Of a stretch of 64,000 nt of DNA, positions 1 to 9,482 are shown piece after piece. Position 1 is the first letter of the stretch; every line of letters starts with the position of its first letter. This DNA is from Sulfuricurvum sp. PD_MW2. Lineage in GTDB: Bacteria > Campylobacterota > Campylobacteria > Campylobacterales > Sulfurimonadaceae. The notes beneath the pieces are model-generated. The model saw only the letters and a list, made by a program, of their open reading frames with translations. It made no database searches and was not told the DNA's origin. The position numbers and the translations under genes are program-made. Location of the stretch: NCBI RefSeq assembly GCF_002633015.1, contig NZ_NSIU01000005.1, forward strand, positions 32,360 to 96,359, written 5' to 3'.

Positions 1-949
1 TCTTGGTCGGATCGAAAGGCTCGACATGCTCAAAATTATGCCCCCGAATCACACCGTTTTCAAAAAGCTGCCGGTTTTTCCCAAATCGGTATCCTCCGCA
101 GCACATGAAGTTTCCGACGGTGCGTCCCTCTCCGGCTTTGATGGAGTCACGATAGGCATTGATGAGCATCACCATATCCGGAATATAGGCACGTTCGATA
201 AAATCACGGACCTCTTTGATAATGAACAAAAAGTCGTTTAGCCGCTGAGGATTAAGCATATCCGCAACACTCGTAACACCGCCAACGACCAAGTTCTGAG
301 GGTGGGGAGTTTTGCCTGCAAAAATAGCTACCGCTTTAGAAAGCTCACGCTGTATCCGAAGCGCTTCAAGATAGTGATTCATATGGATGAGATTTTCTTC
401 AGGACTGAAACGGTATGTACTGTGCCCCCAATAGCCATTTGTAAACAGACCAAGCCGCCCCGCTTTGACAAACCCTTCAAGTTTCTCTTTGACCGATTCC
501 AGATGCCCTTGTGAATTACGGTAGGGGTGTTGCGACCACGATTCTGCATCATGCGAGGCTTTCGCACAATCTGCATTTAAAGCACTTGTGATATCGACAA
601 AATCAAGCGAATGAAGATGATAGTAGTGGACAATGTGATCTTGAACAAATAAAGAGAGGGTCACAAGATTTCGGATGATTTCGGCATTATCCGGAATTTC
701 AATCCCGTATGCCGCTTCCACAGCACTAATCGACGCACGATAATGGACATTTGTACATACTCCGCAAATGCGTTGCGCTATCAATCCCGAATCACGAGGA
801 TCACGCCCTTTTAAGATGGTCTCGATTCCTCGAAACAATTGACCGGAAGCCCACGCTTCTGTGATAATGTTGTTTTCATCGACTTCCACTTCAAGGCGCA
901 AATGACCCTCGATACGGGTAATCGGATCGATGATGATTTTTTTAGTCAT
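1..949 (-). CDS. hydB: [NiFe] hydrogenase large subunit, N-terminal part (cut by window edge)
   Basis: The frame starts with ATG at 949 and stays open to the left edge, giving about 316 residues of a protein that normally has 500-600. The L1 nickel-binding motif RICGVC with the following His is at residues 60-69, and the large-subunit motif GKTPHPQ is near residue 215. The C-terminal DPCxxC motif and protease-cleaved tail lie outside the window. In the family this subunit holds the Ni-Fe active site that splits H2. Its start overlaps the stop of the upstream small-subunit fusion by 8 bases, so the two are probably translationally coupled. The gene symbol is generic; the hydrogenase group cannot be fixed from this part. 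Confidence 0.93.
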   Translation of the reverse strand, partial: MTKKIIIDPITRIEGHLRLEVEVDENNIITEAWASGQLFRGIETILKGRDPRDSGLIAQRICGVCTNVHYRASISAVEAAYGIEIPDNAEIIRNLVTLSLFVQDHIVHYYHLHSLDFVDITSALNADCAKASHDAESWSQHPYRNSQGHLESVKEKLEGFVKAGRLGLFTNGYWGHSTYRFSPEENLIHMNHYLEALRIQRELSKAVAIFAGKTPHPQNLVVGGVTSVADMLNPQRLNDFLFIIKEVRDFIERAYIPDMVMLINAYRDSIKAGEGRTVGNFMCCGGYRFGKNRQLFENGVIRGHNFEHVEPFDPTK

Positions 950-3368
950 TAGCTTTTTCCTCTAGTTTACGATTATTGGCATAACGGTCAAATGCAATTT
1001 TCCCCTGTCCGCACCCGAAACATCCGTGCCCTGCTTGCACCGGCCAACTCGTCCCCTCATTGAATTTCACCAACGAACAGTTAAGATCGGCATAGGGTCC
1101 TTTACAGCCCATCTCAAAAAGGCACCATCCCTTCTTCGCCCCCTCATCACCCCATTCACGGACAAATTCTTCCGCATCATAGTGACCGCGGCGTTCACAG
1201 TTGTCATGCACACGAAAACCATATGCCCATTCAGGACGATTATGCGCATCGAGTTTTGGAAATTCATCGAACATGATGTAATGAAGTAAAGTACCCACGA
1301 TATTAATCGGATTGGTCGGACATCCCGGAAGATTGATAATATCCTCTCTACCCAAGGCTTCCGATACACCTACCGCACCTGTCGGATTAGGCTCAGCCGC
1401 AACCACACCTCCATCATAGGCACACGAACCTACGGCAATAATTGCTGCAGCTTTTTTAGAAACTCGGCGTAACAGTTCCACTCCGGTCTCCCCTTTGGGG
1501 CCAATTCGTAAAAATTTGCCATCCATCCCCAGCGGTACGGCTCCCTCAACGATCAAAAGAAACTTTTCGCTGTCATTATGGAGGATGCTTTCCAATGCCG
1601 ATTCCGATTGATCTCCCGATGCCGCCATCAAAAGCTCATGATAATCTAATGAGATGTACTTGAGGATTAGATCGTCTACTTTTGGATGAGAGGTTTTGAT
1701 AAATGCTTCCGAATTACCCGTACAATCGGAAAGCTCAAGCCAAATAATCGGTATTTTATTGAGCTGTACAACACTCTCCCCCACAACCTCTTCAAACTGC
1801 GGGTGTAGATGCATTGATGCAGTTATCATCGAAACCCATCGATTAAACTCACGGCTCATCTCATATGATTCCAACGCTTCATGAAAATTTTCACTGCTCA
1901 ACTGATTTTTAGGATGGAGACGATTGTACTTTTCGATACGCGCGCGTACTTTTTCGAGTTCGGCCGCTTGGGCCATAGCTACTTTTTCCGCACGCAATCG
2001 CGCTGCTTCAGTCGGATCGACCGGAGTGCTTGAAATAATCGTACAGATGTCCTGCTTGCACCGTCCGCAGACACGTCCCGCTTTTGTATGCTCTTTGAGT
2101 TCACCAAACGAGGTGATCGCATTTTCTTTGATGATGTCGATCAATTCTTGTTCATGCACCCCTTCACAACTGCATACCAATCGCCCCGATTCAGACATCA
2201 ACCGGTTGGAATACAAATAAGCCGCATCGATCACAGAATCATGTTCCATCAGTTGCTTGATAGCGAGAAGATCGATATTCGTATTTATCCCGATAAATCG
2301 CTTTAGTCGATCGTTCTTAACGATATACTGATCAATCCGATCTTTATGTGCGATCAGAATCGTTTCATTATCACTATCTTTTGGATTAAAATCGGTCGCA
2401 CTCACATCTGCGAACAAAAACGATCCTACTTTGAGCCCGTCAATCGCTACCTCTTTTCTAAATACCCTATCTTGATCTCCCAAAAGATTCGCAATCGCAA
2501 TATCCGCTTGCAACGTACACTCTTTCACCCTTCCGGCGATAAACCCTCCATGTCGCACTTCTGCCGCTTCACCGACACAATAAATATCCGGATCAGAAGT
2601 TTGCATCCGATCATCCACTAAAATGCCCTTCGCACATTCAAGTGTATGGCGTGCAAAATCGATATTGGGATCAATCCCAACTCCGAAAATAAGAAACGGA
2701 TTTTTAATTTCCCGTTGTTTGGTAATCACTTTCGTGATACGGCCATCTACAATCTCTTTATCTATGATTTCGTCATTAAATTGTATTTGTACCCGTTTAT
2801 CGACTTCAAAAATACCTCTGATCAACTCTAATGCTTCACGGCTGATCACTTCCGAATAGAGATAATTTTTACGTACCAATAACGTAATACTTTTGGGGGA
2901 TGAACTACGCATTAGGGTATCAAGCAACTCCAGTGCGATAGGACCAGCACCGACGATCACAACATTTTTATCGTTAATCCCTTGAGCAATCCGTTCACAA
3001 TCTCTTTGACTTCTAAAAGTTGCTGCATTACTCAGTTCTGAAATATCAAACAGCGTTTTTGGAATCGATCCTGTTGCGATAATCAATTTATCGTAATGGA
3101 ATGCGGCATGTTGGCTAAAAATCCGTTTTTCTTCGGGGGCAATAGATACGATTTTTTGATTGAGTTCCAGTTTTACTTTTGGATGAAGTTCCAATTCTAT
3201 CGAATCGGTACACGTGCAATCTTCTACCAGCTTGCATAAATGGATACGGTCATAAGGGGGATGTTTCTCATCTGAAACAATCAGTACTTCTAGCTGAGGG
3301 GATTTTTGGATAAGCGTATTAGCAATATAGACAGCGGCGATCCCACCTCCTACGATTACAATACGCAT
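942..3368 (-). CDS. Fusion protein: FAD/NAD oxidoreductase + BFD [2Fe-2S] domain + [NiFe] hydrogenase small subunit
   Basis: Three modules lie in one 808-residue frame. Residues 1 to about 320 are a two-dinucleotide-fold flavoprotein (VGGGIA near residue 5, a second GAGPIA near 137) of the nitrite-reductase/NADH-oxidase type. A BFD-like [2Fe-2S] domain follows, with CSC near 398 and CGRC near 434. From about 535 to the end is a hydrogenase small subunit with cluster-ligand cysteines in SCAYDGG, LPGCPTNP, HDNCERR, GWCLFEMGC and GCFGC. The proximal-cluster motif reads DCTGNSE near 548, so Asn replaces the usual second Cys. There is no Tat signal, so a cytoplasmic enzyme is likely. ATG at 3383 is also possible, but AGGAG at 3380-3376 is correctly spaced for ATG 3368 or 3371. 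It probably passes H2 electrons to or from NAD(P) or another acceptor (inference). Confidence 0.88.
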   Translation of the reverse strand: MRIVIVGGGIAAVYIANTLIQKSPQLEVLIVSDEKHPPYDRIHLCKLVEDCTCTDSIELELHPKVKLELNQKIVSIAPEEKRIFSQHAAFHYDKLIIATGSIPKTLFDISELSNAATFRSQRDCERIAQGINDKNVVIVGAGPIALELLDTLMRSSSPKSITLLVRKNYLYSEVISREALELIRGIFEVDKRVQIQFNDEIIDKEIVDGRITKVITKQREIKNPFLIFGVGIDPNIDFARHTLECAKGILVDDRMQTSDPDIYCVGEAAEVRHGGFIAGRVKECTLQADIAIANLLGDQDRVFRKEVAIDGLKVGSFLFADVSATDFNPKDSDNETILIAHKDRIDQYIVKNDRLKRFIGINTNIDLLAIKQLMEHDSVIDAAYLYSNRLMSESGRLVCSCEGVHEQELIDIIKENAITSFGELKEHTKAGRVCGRCKQDICTIISSTPVDPTEAARLRAEKVAMAQAAELEKVRARIEKYNRLHPKNQLSSENFHEALESYEMSREFNRWVSMITASMHLHPQFEEVVGESVVQLNKIPIIWLELSDCTGNSEAFIKTSHPKVDDLILKYISLDYHELLMAASGDQSESALESILHNDSEKFLLIVEGAVPLGMDGKFLRIGPKGETGVELLRRVSKKAAAIIAVGSCAYDGGVVAAEPNPTGAVGVSEALGREDIINLPGCPTNPINIVGTLLHYIMFDEFPKLDAHNRPEWAYGFRVHDNCERRGHYDAEEFVREWGDEGAKKGWCLFEMGCKGPYADLNCSLVKFNEGTSWPVQAGHGCFGCGQGKIAFDRYANNRKLEEKAND

Positions 3369-3461
3369 CATCTTACTCCTCATTCTTGTTTATGGATTTT
3401 ACCCGATTTTTTGATTGAATGAGGAGGATACAAGAGAAGTTATTGCGTCGTAAGCAATCCC

Positions 3462-5630
3462 CTATTCTAATATTTGCGGCTTACCGGTGAAATACCCTTG
3501 AGAGTAGTTGATTCCGATTTTTTTGACAATTGTATACGTTTCTTCATCGCTGACAAATTCAGCAATCGTTTTCGTCCCGATTTTATGCGCAAAATCTGTG
3601 ATCGTCTCGACAATCACATGGTGCCTTGGATTGGAATGAATCCCGCGGATCAAGGAACCGTCAATTTTTATATAATCAACATTCAACTTCAAAATATTTT
3701 CAAAATTAGAATACCCTGTTCCAAAATCATCAATAGCTATTTTTGATCCCAAAGCTTTTACTTCAGAGATAAATTTTGCGACCTCATCATAGTTCTCAAT
3801 CCCTTCGGATTCTAAAATTTCAAATACAATTTGAGACGCAGTACCGGTATGGATAATCGTATCTATGATTTTTTGCTTTGTCTTTTCATTCACAATATCA
3901 CTCACCGATAAATTGATCGAAAATTCTTCTTTGCGTTTTTCAAACAGTGTACATGCTTGATCGATCACTTCCGCGGTGATTTGAGGATATAGCTTCGTTT
4001 TTTTAGCAATAGGCAAAAATTCCATAGGCGAAATCGTATTTCCATGTTCGTCCAACATCCGTACCAATGTTTCATACTTATGAACTTTTCCAGTTTCGAT
4101 ATTAATAATTGGTTGATAGTGACAAAAGATACGTTTTTCATTTAATGCTTTTCGAATGGCATCTTCCATCGCCATATTGTTACGATAGGTCTCTTCTATA
4201 TTTTCATTTTCAATATAGCGTGCGATATGAATATTTTGCTCTCTTGCTTTGTTGAGTGCGATATCGGCTTGTGTGAGCAGCTTCGTTGTTCCTCCGATAG
4301 ATGCCCCTGCCGTCAATCGGACATTAAAACTTCGATGATTAACATAAAAAATACTTTTTTTGACAGCTGATAGTATCTTTTCAATTTTATGCCGAAGTTC
4401 ATCCCATCTAATTTCTTCATATTCTAAAATAGCGAATTCATCCCCACCGAGACGGTATGGAAAATAATTCATCGTATTAAACCACTGCCCGAGCTGATGC
4501 AATATCGCATCTCCGGTATCAATTCCATAAAAATCGTTAATCTCTTTAAAATCGTCAATATTGAAAATAACACATACTTTCGGTTTTTTCTCTTCAATAT
4601 CCAAGATCATCTTCTGCCGATTCGGAAGGCCTGTGAGTTGATCGTAATATGCCAATTTCAGAGCATTCTCTTGACTTTCACGCAATGGACTTAGATCACT
4701 GAAAACAGCCAAATAATTCTCTATCTCTCCAGTACTGTTTAAAACTGCACTAATACTGATCCATTCTGGATATACCTCTCCATTGGCGCGTTTGTTCCAT
4801 ATTTCACCACTCCAATGTTTTTTTTCTAATAATGTTGCCCACATTGCACTATAAAAATTTTGATCATGGTGCCCTGATGCAAAAATCTTCGGATTTTTTC
4901 CTATGACCTCTTCGGCACTATATCCGAGTGTTTCAATAAATGCGTTATTCACTTTTACGATATTATTGTTTTTATCAGTAATCATCATGCCATCTGTTGC
5001 GTATTTAACAGCAGTACCCAATAGTTCCAGCTCACGCTGATTATTATCGATCTGCGCTTCATATTCTGAACGTTTCAAGACGACATTGACGATAAACGCA
5101 CATATTTCCAGCAAACGTTTGTGGAAATCAGAAGGCGCACGATGTTCGAATGAAGAGAGGGCAAAACTTCCTACAGCACTTTTCATACTATTGCGGATAG
5201 GCATTGACCAACATGAACACAAATTAAAATCATAGGCGATATGACGTATATCGGACCATCGCTCATCGGTTTTTGTATCTGCTACAAACTGAGGTTCATT
5301 CCTAAATACAGCATTTCCGCATGAACCACCACCACTGCCTGGTTTGAGTCCTGCCAAAGCCTTATGCCCTACTTCAGGGATTGAAGGAGCTGATATTACA
5401 TTCATAAGCCCCGTTTTAGAATCCAATAGCATGATTGAGGCTACCGAATTTGGAAGCATTTTTTCTGCCAATTGACACAATCGTTCTAAAACAATTTTTT
5501 CATTATTCCCTACCGCAAGCAATTCAAAAATATTTTGCTGAATATCCAGTATCTTGCTGTATTCTAGAGGTGTCAAAATGACTTCTTGCTCTAATGCATC
5601 AAATGCAATACAGCTATTCGATTCATTCAT
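3462..5630 (-). CDS. GAF-PAS-GGDEF-EAL cyclic-di-GMP signalling protein
   Basis: 722 residues. A GAF-type sensor covers about 25-190, a PAS domain about 205-310, a GGDEF domain about 320-480 and an EAL domain about 495-715. The GGDEF motif itself is intact (LGGDEFAIL near 394), with no RxxD inhibitory site in front of it. The EAL motif reads ETLVR near 520. The other phosphodiesterase motifs are visible: DDFGTGYS, KIDGS, a late AEFV glutamate and QGY. Both activities are therefore possible. No transmembrane segment is seen, so it is likely a soluble cytoplasmic sensor. It is followed leftward by the hydrogenase genes in the same orientation after a gap of about 90 bases, but no functional link is shown. 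Confidence 0.9.
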   Translation of the reverse strand: MNESNSCIAFDALEQEVILTPLEYSKILDIQQNIFELLAVGNNEKIVLERLCQLAEKMLPNSVASIMLLDSKTGLMNVISAPSIPEVGHKALAGLKPGSGGGSCGNAVFRNEPQFVADTKTDERWSDIRHIAYDFNLCSCWSMPIRNSMKSAVGSFALSSFEHRAPSDFHKRLLEICAFIVNVVLKRSEYEAQIDNNQRELELLGTAVKYATDGMMITDKNNNIVKVNNAFIETLGYSAEEVIGKNPKIFASGHHDQNFYSAMWATLLEKKHWSGEIWNKRANGEVYPEWISISAVLNSTGEIENYLAVFSDLSPLRESQENALKLAYYDQLTGLPNRQKMILDIEEKKPKVCVIFNIDDFKEINDFYGIDTGDAILHQLGQWFNTMNYFPYRLGGDEFAILEYEEIRWDELRHKIEKILSAVKKSIFYVNHRSFNVRLTAGASIGGTTKLLTQADIALNKAREQNIHIARYIENENIEETYRNNMAMEDAIRKALNEKRIFCHYQPIINIETGKVHKYETLVRMLDEHGNTISPMEFLPIAKKTKLYPQITAEVIDQACTLFEKRKEEFSINLSVSDIVNEKTKQKIIDTIIHTGTASQIVFEILESEGIENYDEVAKFISEVKALGSKIAIDDFGTGYSNFENILKLNVDYIKIDGSLIRGIHSNPRHHVIVETITDFAHKIGTKTIAEFVSDEETYTIVKKIGINYSQGYFTGKPQILE

Positions 5631-6068
5631 CCAATATCCCTTATTATTTCTATAATAATATATATTATATAGGATAATACTAACACCGTAAATCTAAATA
5701 TCTCTTTAGAAAACCGATGTTTTACATACACAAAAATGGATGGATTGAAATAGTAGATGGTGGCGGTGGGGAAAATAGCCCAAATAACTTTCTGAGAAAC
5801 CTTAAAAACAGTGAACCTCCTGTTTGCGAACTTTGAAACTCATAAACAATCATGACCTTAGGTATAACAAATAACATCAAATATTTTTGCGTTTTGCAAA
5901 CATATGTATATTCCAAAAATAGAATGATCAATTCCATTTTTTTTGTTCCAAAAATCCTAAAAGTTTATTGCATTTTTCATTTTGACATTTTTGAACACTT
6001 TGTGAAACGCTGAAAGCTGTTACCTGTAACCTGCATTCATAAAACTAGGGATTTAGTTACAAAACACG
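5631..6068. other. Gene-free stretch left of the restriction-modification genes
   Basis: This stretch is AT-rich and no frame in it looks like a real gene. It holds a tRNA-3'-end-like repeat (described separately at 5756) and a short perfect inverted repeat GTTAC-CT-GTAAC at 6019-6030. No promoter or terminator is convincing. Confidence 0.6.
5756..5772 (-). repeat. tRNA-Met 3'-end-like repeat, left copy (possible attachment site remnant)
   Basis: GATGGTGGCGGTGGGGA on the plus strand matches, with one inserted T, the complement of the tRNA-Met 3' end at 9482-9498 and the second remnant at 9186-9198. On the minus strand it reads as an acceptor 3' strand plus CCA. It bounds the restriction-modification genes on the left. 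The match is short, so this is suggestive only. Confidence 0.45.
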
Positions 6069-6509
6069 CTATACATTTGGTTGACTTTCGGCTATAGATT
6101 GATCATCAAGATACAATTGAATTTGGTCCGCACAGGCTTTGACATCTTGTAGTATTTGCTTCTCCCAAAAGCGTAATACCTTCCAGCCTTCATCTTTCAG
6201 AACCTGATTTACTTTTCTATCACGTTCAATATTACGTTTCATCTTTTCTTCCCAAAAAGATGCATTCGTTTTGAACGTTTTTCCTTCATTCAGGTACTCA
6301 TACCCATGCCAAAATTCACTGTCACAAAAAACTGCAATTTTTTTACCTTTGAAGACAATGTCTGGTTTTCCATATACGGTCTTATCATTTTTCCTGTATC
6401 TTATTCCACGTGCCCAAAGTTCTTTACGCAGTGTAATTTCAATTTTTGTATCTTGCCCCCGAATCCTCGACATATTTTCTGATCTTGACATAGATTTATT
6501 TTTTTTCAT
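6069..6509 (-). CDS. vsr: Very-short-patch-repair (Vsr) type DNA mismatch endonuclease
   Basis: The protein carries the Vsr pattern: MSRIRGQDTKIE near the start, RYRKN, GKPDIVF (catalytic Asp region), EFWHGY, a central NxxFWxxKxxxNxxRD motif and GWKVLRFWE. Vsr enzymes nick at T:G mismatches left by deamination of 5-methylcytosine, which fits the divergent C5 methyltransferase 100 bases away. The cysteines that bind structural zinc in E. coli Vsr are not present: E occurs in SEFWHG and K in WEKQ. The frame is open from 6542, but I prefer ATG 6509 because the extra N-terminal residues are outside the family fold. No strong ribosome site decides this. The length is normal for the family. Confidence 0.87.
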   Translation of the reverse strand: MKKNKSMSRSENMSRIRGQDTKIEITLRKELWARGIRYRKNDKTVYGKPDIVFKGKKIAVFCDSEFWHGYEYLNEGKTFKTNASFWEEKMKRNIERDRKVNQVLKDEGWKVLRFWEKQILQDVKACADQIQLYLDDQSIAESQPNV

Positions 6510-6611
6510 AGTGATACTGTACTTTTTTATGGCATTTTGCAATAGTATAAATAAACCAAAGTGATAAGAGGGTAAAATACATAATTATTCTTTAGAAAAA
6601 AGGTCAACTGG

Positions 6612-7580
6612 ATGTTTACGTTCATAGATTTATTTGCAGGTATCGGAGGGATCCGTTTAGCATGTGAACGAAATGGTGGACAATGTGTATTCAGTAGTGA
6701 ATGGGATCCACACTCTCAAAAGACGTATCACGCTAATTTTGGTGAAACACCGCATGGGGATATCACTAAAATTGAGGCGAAAGACATACCATCGCATGAC
6801 TTTCTTAATGCAGGGTTTCCTTGCCAACCCTTTAGCACTATTGGAAAAAGGGAAGGATTTGAGCACAAAACACAAGGGACCCTTTTCTTTGATGTGGCCC
6901 GTATTTTGAAACACCATAAAACTAAAATGATCTTATTGGAAAATGTTCCTGGACTTGTTACTCATGAAAACGGTAATACTTTCTCGGTTATCCGAGATGT
7001 CCTTGAAAATGAATTGGGTTATGTGACATTTCATCAGGTCATCAATGCAGCAGAGTATGGGGTACCACAGGAGCGTAAACGGATATACATTGTTGGTTTT
7101 CTAAAAGAAGCCTATGGGGAAGATATCAAGTTTGAATGGCCTGAACCCGATACAGAGGATGTATTTATAAGTGACTTTCTCGAAAAACATCCAACTGGAT
7201 ACGGGATAAGTAAACATCTTCAGGATACATATCTTTTCAAAAAAGAGGATGGAAGACCACAGCTGATTGATAAGTCCAGTAAGATAAAAGTCAAAACACT
7301 GGTTGCTTCGTACCACAAAATCCAGCGTTTGACAGGCACATTTGTCAAAGATGGGGAAACAGGTGTGAGGCTTTTGAGCGAAAATGAGTGCAAAGCTATT
7401 ATGGGCTTTCCAAGAGATTACAAGATTCCAGTTAGTAGGACACAGATGTATCGTCAGTTTGGTAACTCAGTTGCAGTTCCTGTGGTTGAAAAAATTATTA
7501 AACAGATCTTGAAAGCTGCTGATTTTCCTTTTCAAGCCCCCATGAACGAGACGAAGCAATCATCCCTTTTCGATATTTGA
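6612..7580 (+). CDS. DNA (cytosine-5) methyltransferase of a type II restriction-modification system
   Basis: 322 residues with the C5 methyltransferase motifs in order. Motif I is DLFAGIGG (residues 6-13), motif IV is GFPCQPFS with the catalytic Cys (near 70), motif VI is ENVPG, motif VIII is QERKRIYIVGF and motif X is RQFGNSVAVPVV near the end. It transfers methyl groups from S-adenosylmethionine to cytosine and so protects host DNA from the neighbouring restriction enzyme. AAGG upstream of ATG 6612 is a plausible ribosome site. It is divergent from vsr and convergent with the restriction gene, whose stop is 14 bases beyond. The recognition sequence cannot be read from the protein by eye; the set resembles Dcm- or HpaII-like modules. 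Confidence 0.96.
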   Translation: MFTFIDLFAGIGGIRLACERNGGQCVFSSEWDPHSQKTYHANFGETPHGDITKIEAKDIPSHDFLNAGFPCQPFSTIGKREGFEHKTQGTLFFDVARILKHHKTKMILLENVPGLVTHENGNTFSVIRDVLENELGYVTFHQVINAAEYGVPQERKRIYIVGFLKEAYGEDIKFEWPEPDTEDVFISDFLEKHPTGYGISKHLQDTYLFKKEDGRPQLIDKSSKIKVKTLVASYHKIQRLTGTFVKDGETGVRLLSENECKAIMGFPRDYKIPVSRTQMYRQFGNSVAVPVVEKIIKQILKAADFPFQAPMNETKQSSLFDI

Positions 7581-7594
7581 TTTTTGCCCCGTAC

Positions 7595-8836
7595 TTACAG
7601 GATTATAGGCATTTTGAATTGAATTCTTAGCCCTCTTTGTTTTGAAGGGTAAGTCCAGCTGAATGGTATCCCGTAATTCAGTTTCGCTTGTTCACTAATC
7701 TTCTTGATATATGAAGGATAGTCCACACATACTTCTGTTGTATCGGTCACTATTAAAAGATAATTTGAAACCTGTTTGGCAGGTTCTATAAGATTTCCGA
7801 TGTCATGTTTTCCAGTCAAAGCCCATTCTGTCAACTTCACTTTGTATGGATTCAGAAGTTCCTCGAATTCAGACTTGCTATAACCCGCTGGTAAATTTGC
7901 TTCAAATGCCTCGTATGAAGGATAAGCCTGAAATAATTTGAAATAATCTGCGAGCTTGGTGTTTTCAATGTCCAACACACGGATATAATCGCTTACCTTG
8001 TAGTCATGGCAAGATACTACGGTTTTATTTGTACATTTTACCGAAATAGTTTCTGTACAAGTTCCTTCTGTGGTTACTATTGCGATTATAATATCAGTTT
8101 TTGCATTCCCACCGCTCAAAAGCTTAGGTATTGTATCTGTAGCTTGAATAGCAATTATATTTTCTTTATCAACATTGCCTGCACAAATCTGATTGATGAT
8201 TTTGTTGAATAATGGTTCTGCGCTCGTATTACTTTTGTAAGACTTTAAATTTGTTGTATTGTTTAAAATCTTGACAATTTCTTTTTCAAGTTTATTTCCC
8301 CGTTTTCCAAAATAGCTTCCATCTTTCTCTACTATATCTGTTTCGGTATCCACTGTTTCATCGGTTTCAATTGATGCACTATGGTTTTCCAGAAAGCTAT
8401 AAAGCTCACTGACAGTTAGAAGATATGTGGTAGGTGAATATGTAATACCATCCTTTACCCTTTGACGGAAGTTGATGAAGGTTTGGTTGTCTTCTAACTC
8501 TGAATCTGGATAAAGGGCTATTGCTGCAATAACATCGGATGAAATATATGAATGCTTTAAAACTCCTTCAATGTCATACGCCTGACCTTTGAAACGGTCA
8601 TTTCTGAAGGAAGTGCTACTATTGATAATGATGTATTTATTATCTAGGGTTTCAAGAAGAAAATTTACCAGATATTGTCTCGGATAGGAATATCCTTTAT
8701 GATTGTAATTTACATTTTTCTGGAAATTTAGAATAATGCTCTTATCCACCATCTCTTTGAATGTGTTTTCAAGAAAAACTTGTAATGCATCACCTGATAG
8801 ATTTTTAAGCCTATTACTTTCTGATTGGATATCCAC
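7595..8836 (-). CDS. Probable type II restriction endonuclease paired with the C5 methyltransferase
   Basis: 413 residues. The call rests mainly on position, directly convergent with a C5 methyltransferase and beside vsr. It is supported by a PD-(D/E)xK-like core: GGNAKTDIIIA near 260 followed about 15 residues later by SVKC. This arrangement resembles the MspI-like family, but I cannot confirm that. The start is GTG at 8836 with AAGGCGG upstream. The N-terminal 180 residues have no recognised domain. The gene is more AT-rich than the flanking housekeeping genes, which suggests transfer as a unit. Confidence 0.7.
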   Translation of the reverse strand: MDIQSESNRLKNLSGDALQVFLENTFKEMVDKSIILNFQKNVNYNHKGYSYPRQYLVNFLLETLDNKYIIINSSTSFRNDRFKGQAYDIEGVLKHSYISSDVIAAIALYPDSELEDNQTFINFRQRVKDGITYSPTTYLLTVSELYSFLENHSASIETDETVDTETDIVEKDGSYFGKRGNKLEKEIVKILNNTTNLKSYKSNTSAEPLFNKIINQICAGNVDKENIIAIQATDTIPKLLSGGNAKTDIIIAIVTTEGTCTETISVKCTNKTVVSCHDYKVSDYIRVLDIENTKLADYFKLFQAYPSYEAFEANLPAGYSKSEFEELLNPYKVKLTEWALTGKHDIGNLIEPAKQVSNYLLIVTDTTEVCVDYPSYIKKISEQAKLNYGIPFSWTYPSKQRGLRIQFKMPIIL

Positions 8837-9482
8837 AAAACCGCCTTATGAGTCTGAATGCATATCTCAAACAATATTCATTCCAATAAATGAAGAGGTT
8901 GCGGAAATTATCAGTAAAAAGAACGAACAAAAGAAAATATACGTGTGCTAAGTTTTGAACTAAGTACAAAAGATATAAAATGTTTGTTATGACACTAAAT
9001 ACAAAAACGAGGTAATTTCTTTGACTACAGGGATTCGGTAATGATGAAACAGCTCGTTGAAATGGGACTTTATATATTAACAAAAACATTGATAACTTCC
9101 AGAAACTGTACAATTTGGAACAGACAAACTTTTAAAATTAATCATCCAGTTTTGGAATAGTGATCATCTTATTTGGAATAATATAATGGTGGCGGGGAAA
9201 GGCGTTGAACCCATTTACCTTTTAAACCATCATTTTCATCCAAAACTTACGTGATTTTTGGAATTTTTCATTCAAATACAAATCATGTTTTTTATATAGA
9301 ATAATTTATATGACAAAATAATTTTAGAATCTTTTAAGTGGTTAGAGTAGCGATAAATAGGCATTTTTTGACTATGAAAAGTATAACAAGAGGTATGACA
9401 AAAGTATAAAAAAGCATTAAAAACGATGTAAAACTGAAACTTAAAGCCTTGGAAGCTTGTTAAATAGGGAGTTGTAATTAGA
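8837..9482. other. Gene-free stretch between the restriction gene and tRNA-Met
   Basis: About 650 bases of AT-rich sequence without a convincing gene. Short frames here look random. It should contain the promoter of the leftward restriction gene, but no clear -35/-10 pair stands out. The only structured element is a degenerate tRNA 3' end at 9186. Confidence 0.6.
9186..9218 (-). repeat. Degenerate tRNA 3'-half remnant (possible attachment site)
   Basis: Read on the minus strand this piece contains GGGTTCAACGCC, which looks like a T-arm, then CCCCGCCACCAT, which matches the acceptor 3' strand plus CCA of the intact tRNA-Met at 9483. No 5' half is present. It lies about 300 bases from the intact gene and bounds the restriction-modification genes on the right. 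Confidence 0.5.

Noticed and set aside
1026..2859. Several plus-strand frames opposite the hydrogenase fusion
   Set aside because: They are shadows of the minus-strand coding frame with no domain content or start signals.
5722..5937. 71-residue minus-strand frame in the gap left of vsr
   Set aside because: No recognisable features, poly-Pro segment arises from the G-rich tRNA-like repeat, and no ribosome site.
8814..9113. 99-residue minus-strand frame ahead of the restriction gene
   Set aside because: Low-complexity hydrophobic translation from AT-rich DNA, no ribosome site, overlaps the restriction gene start.
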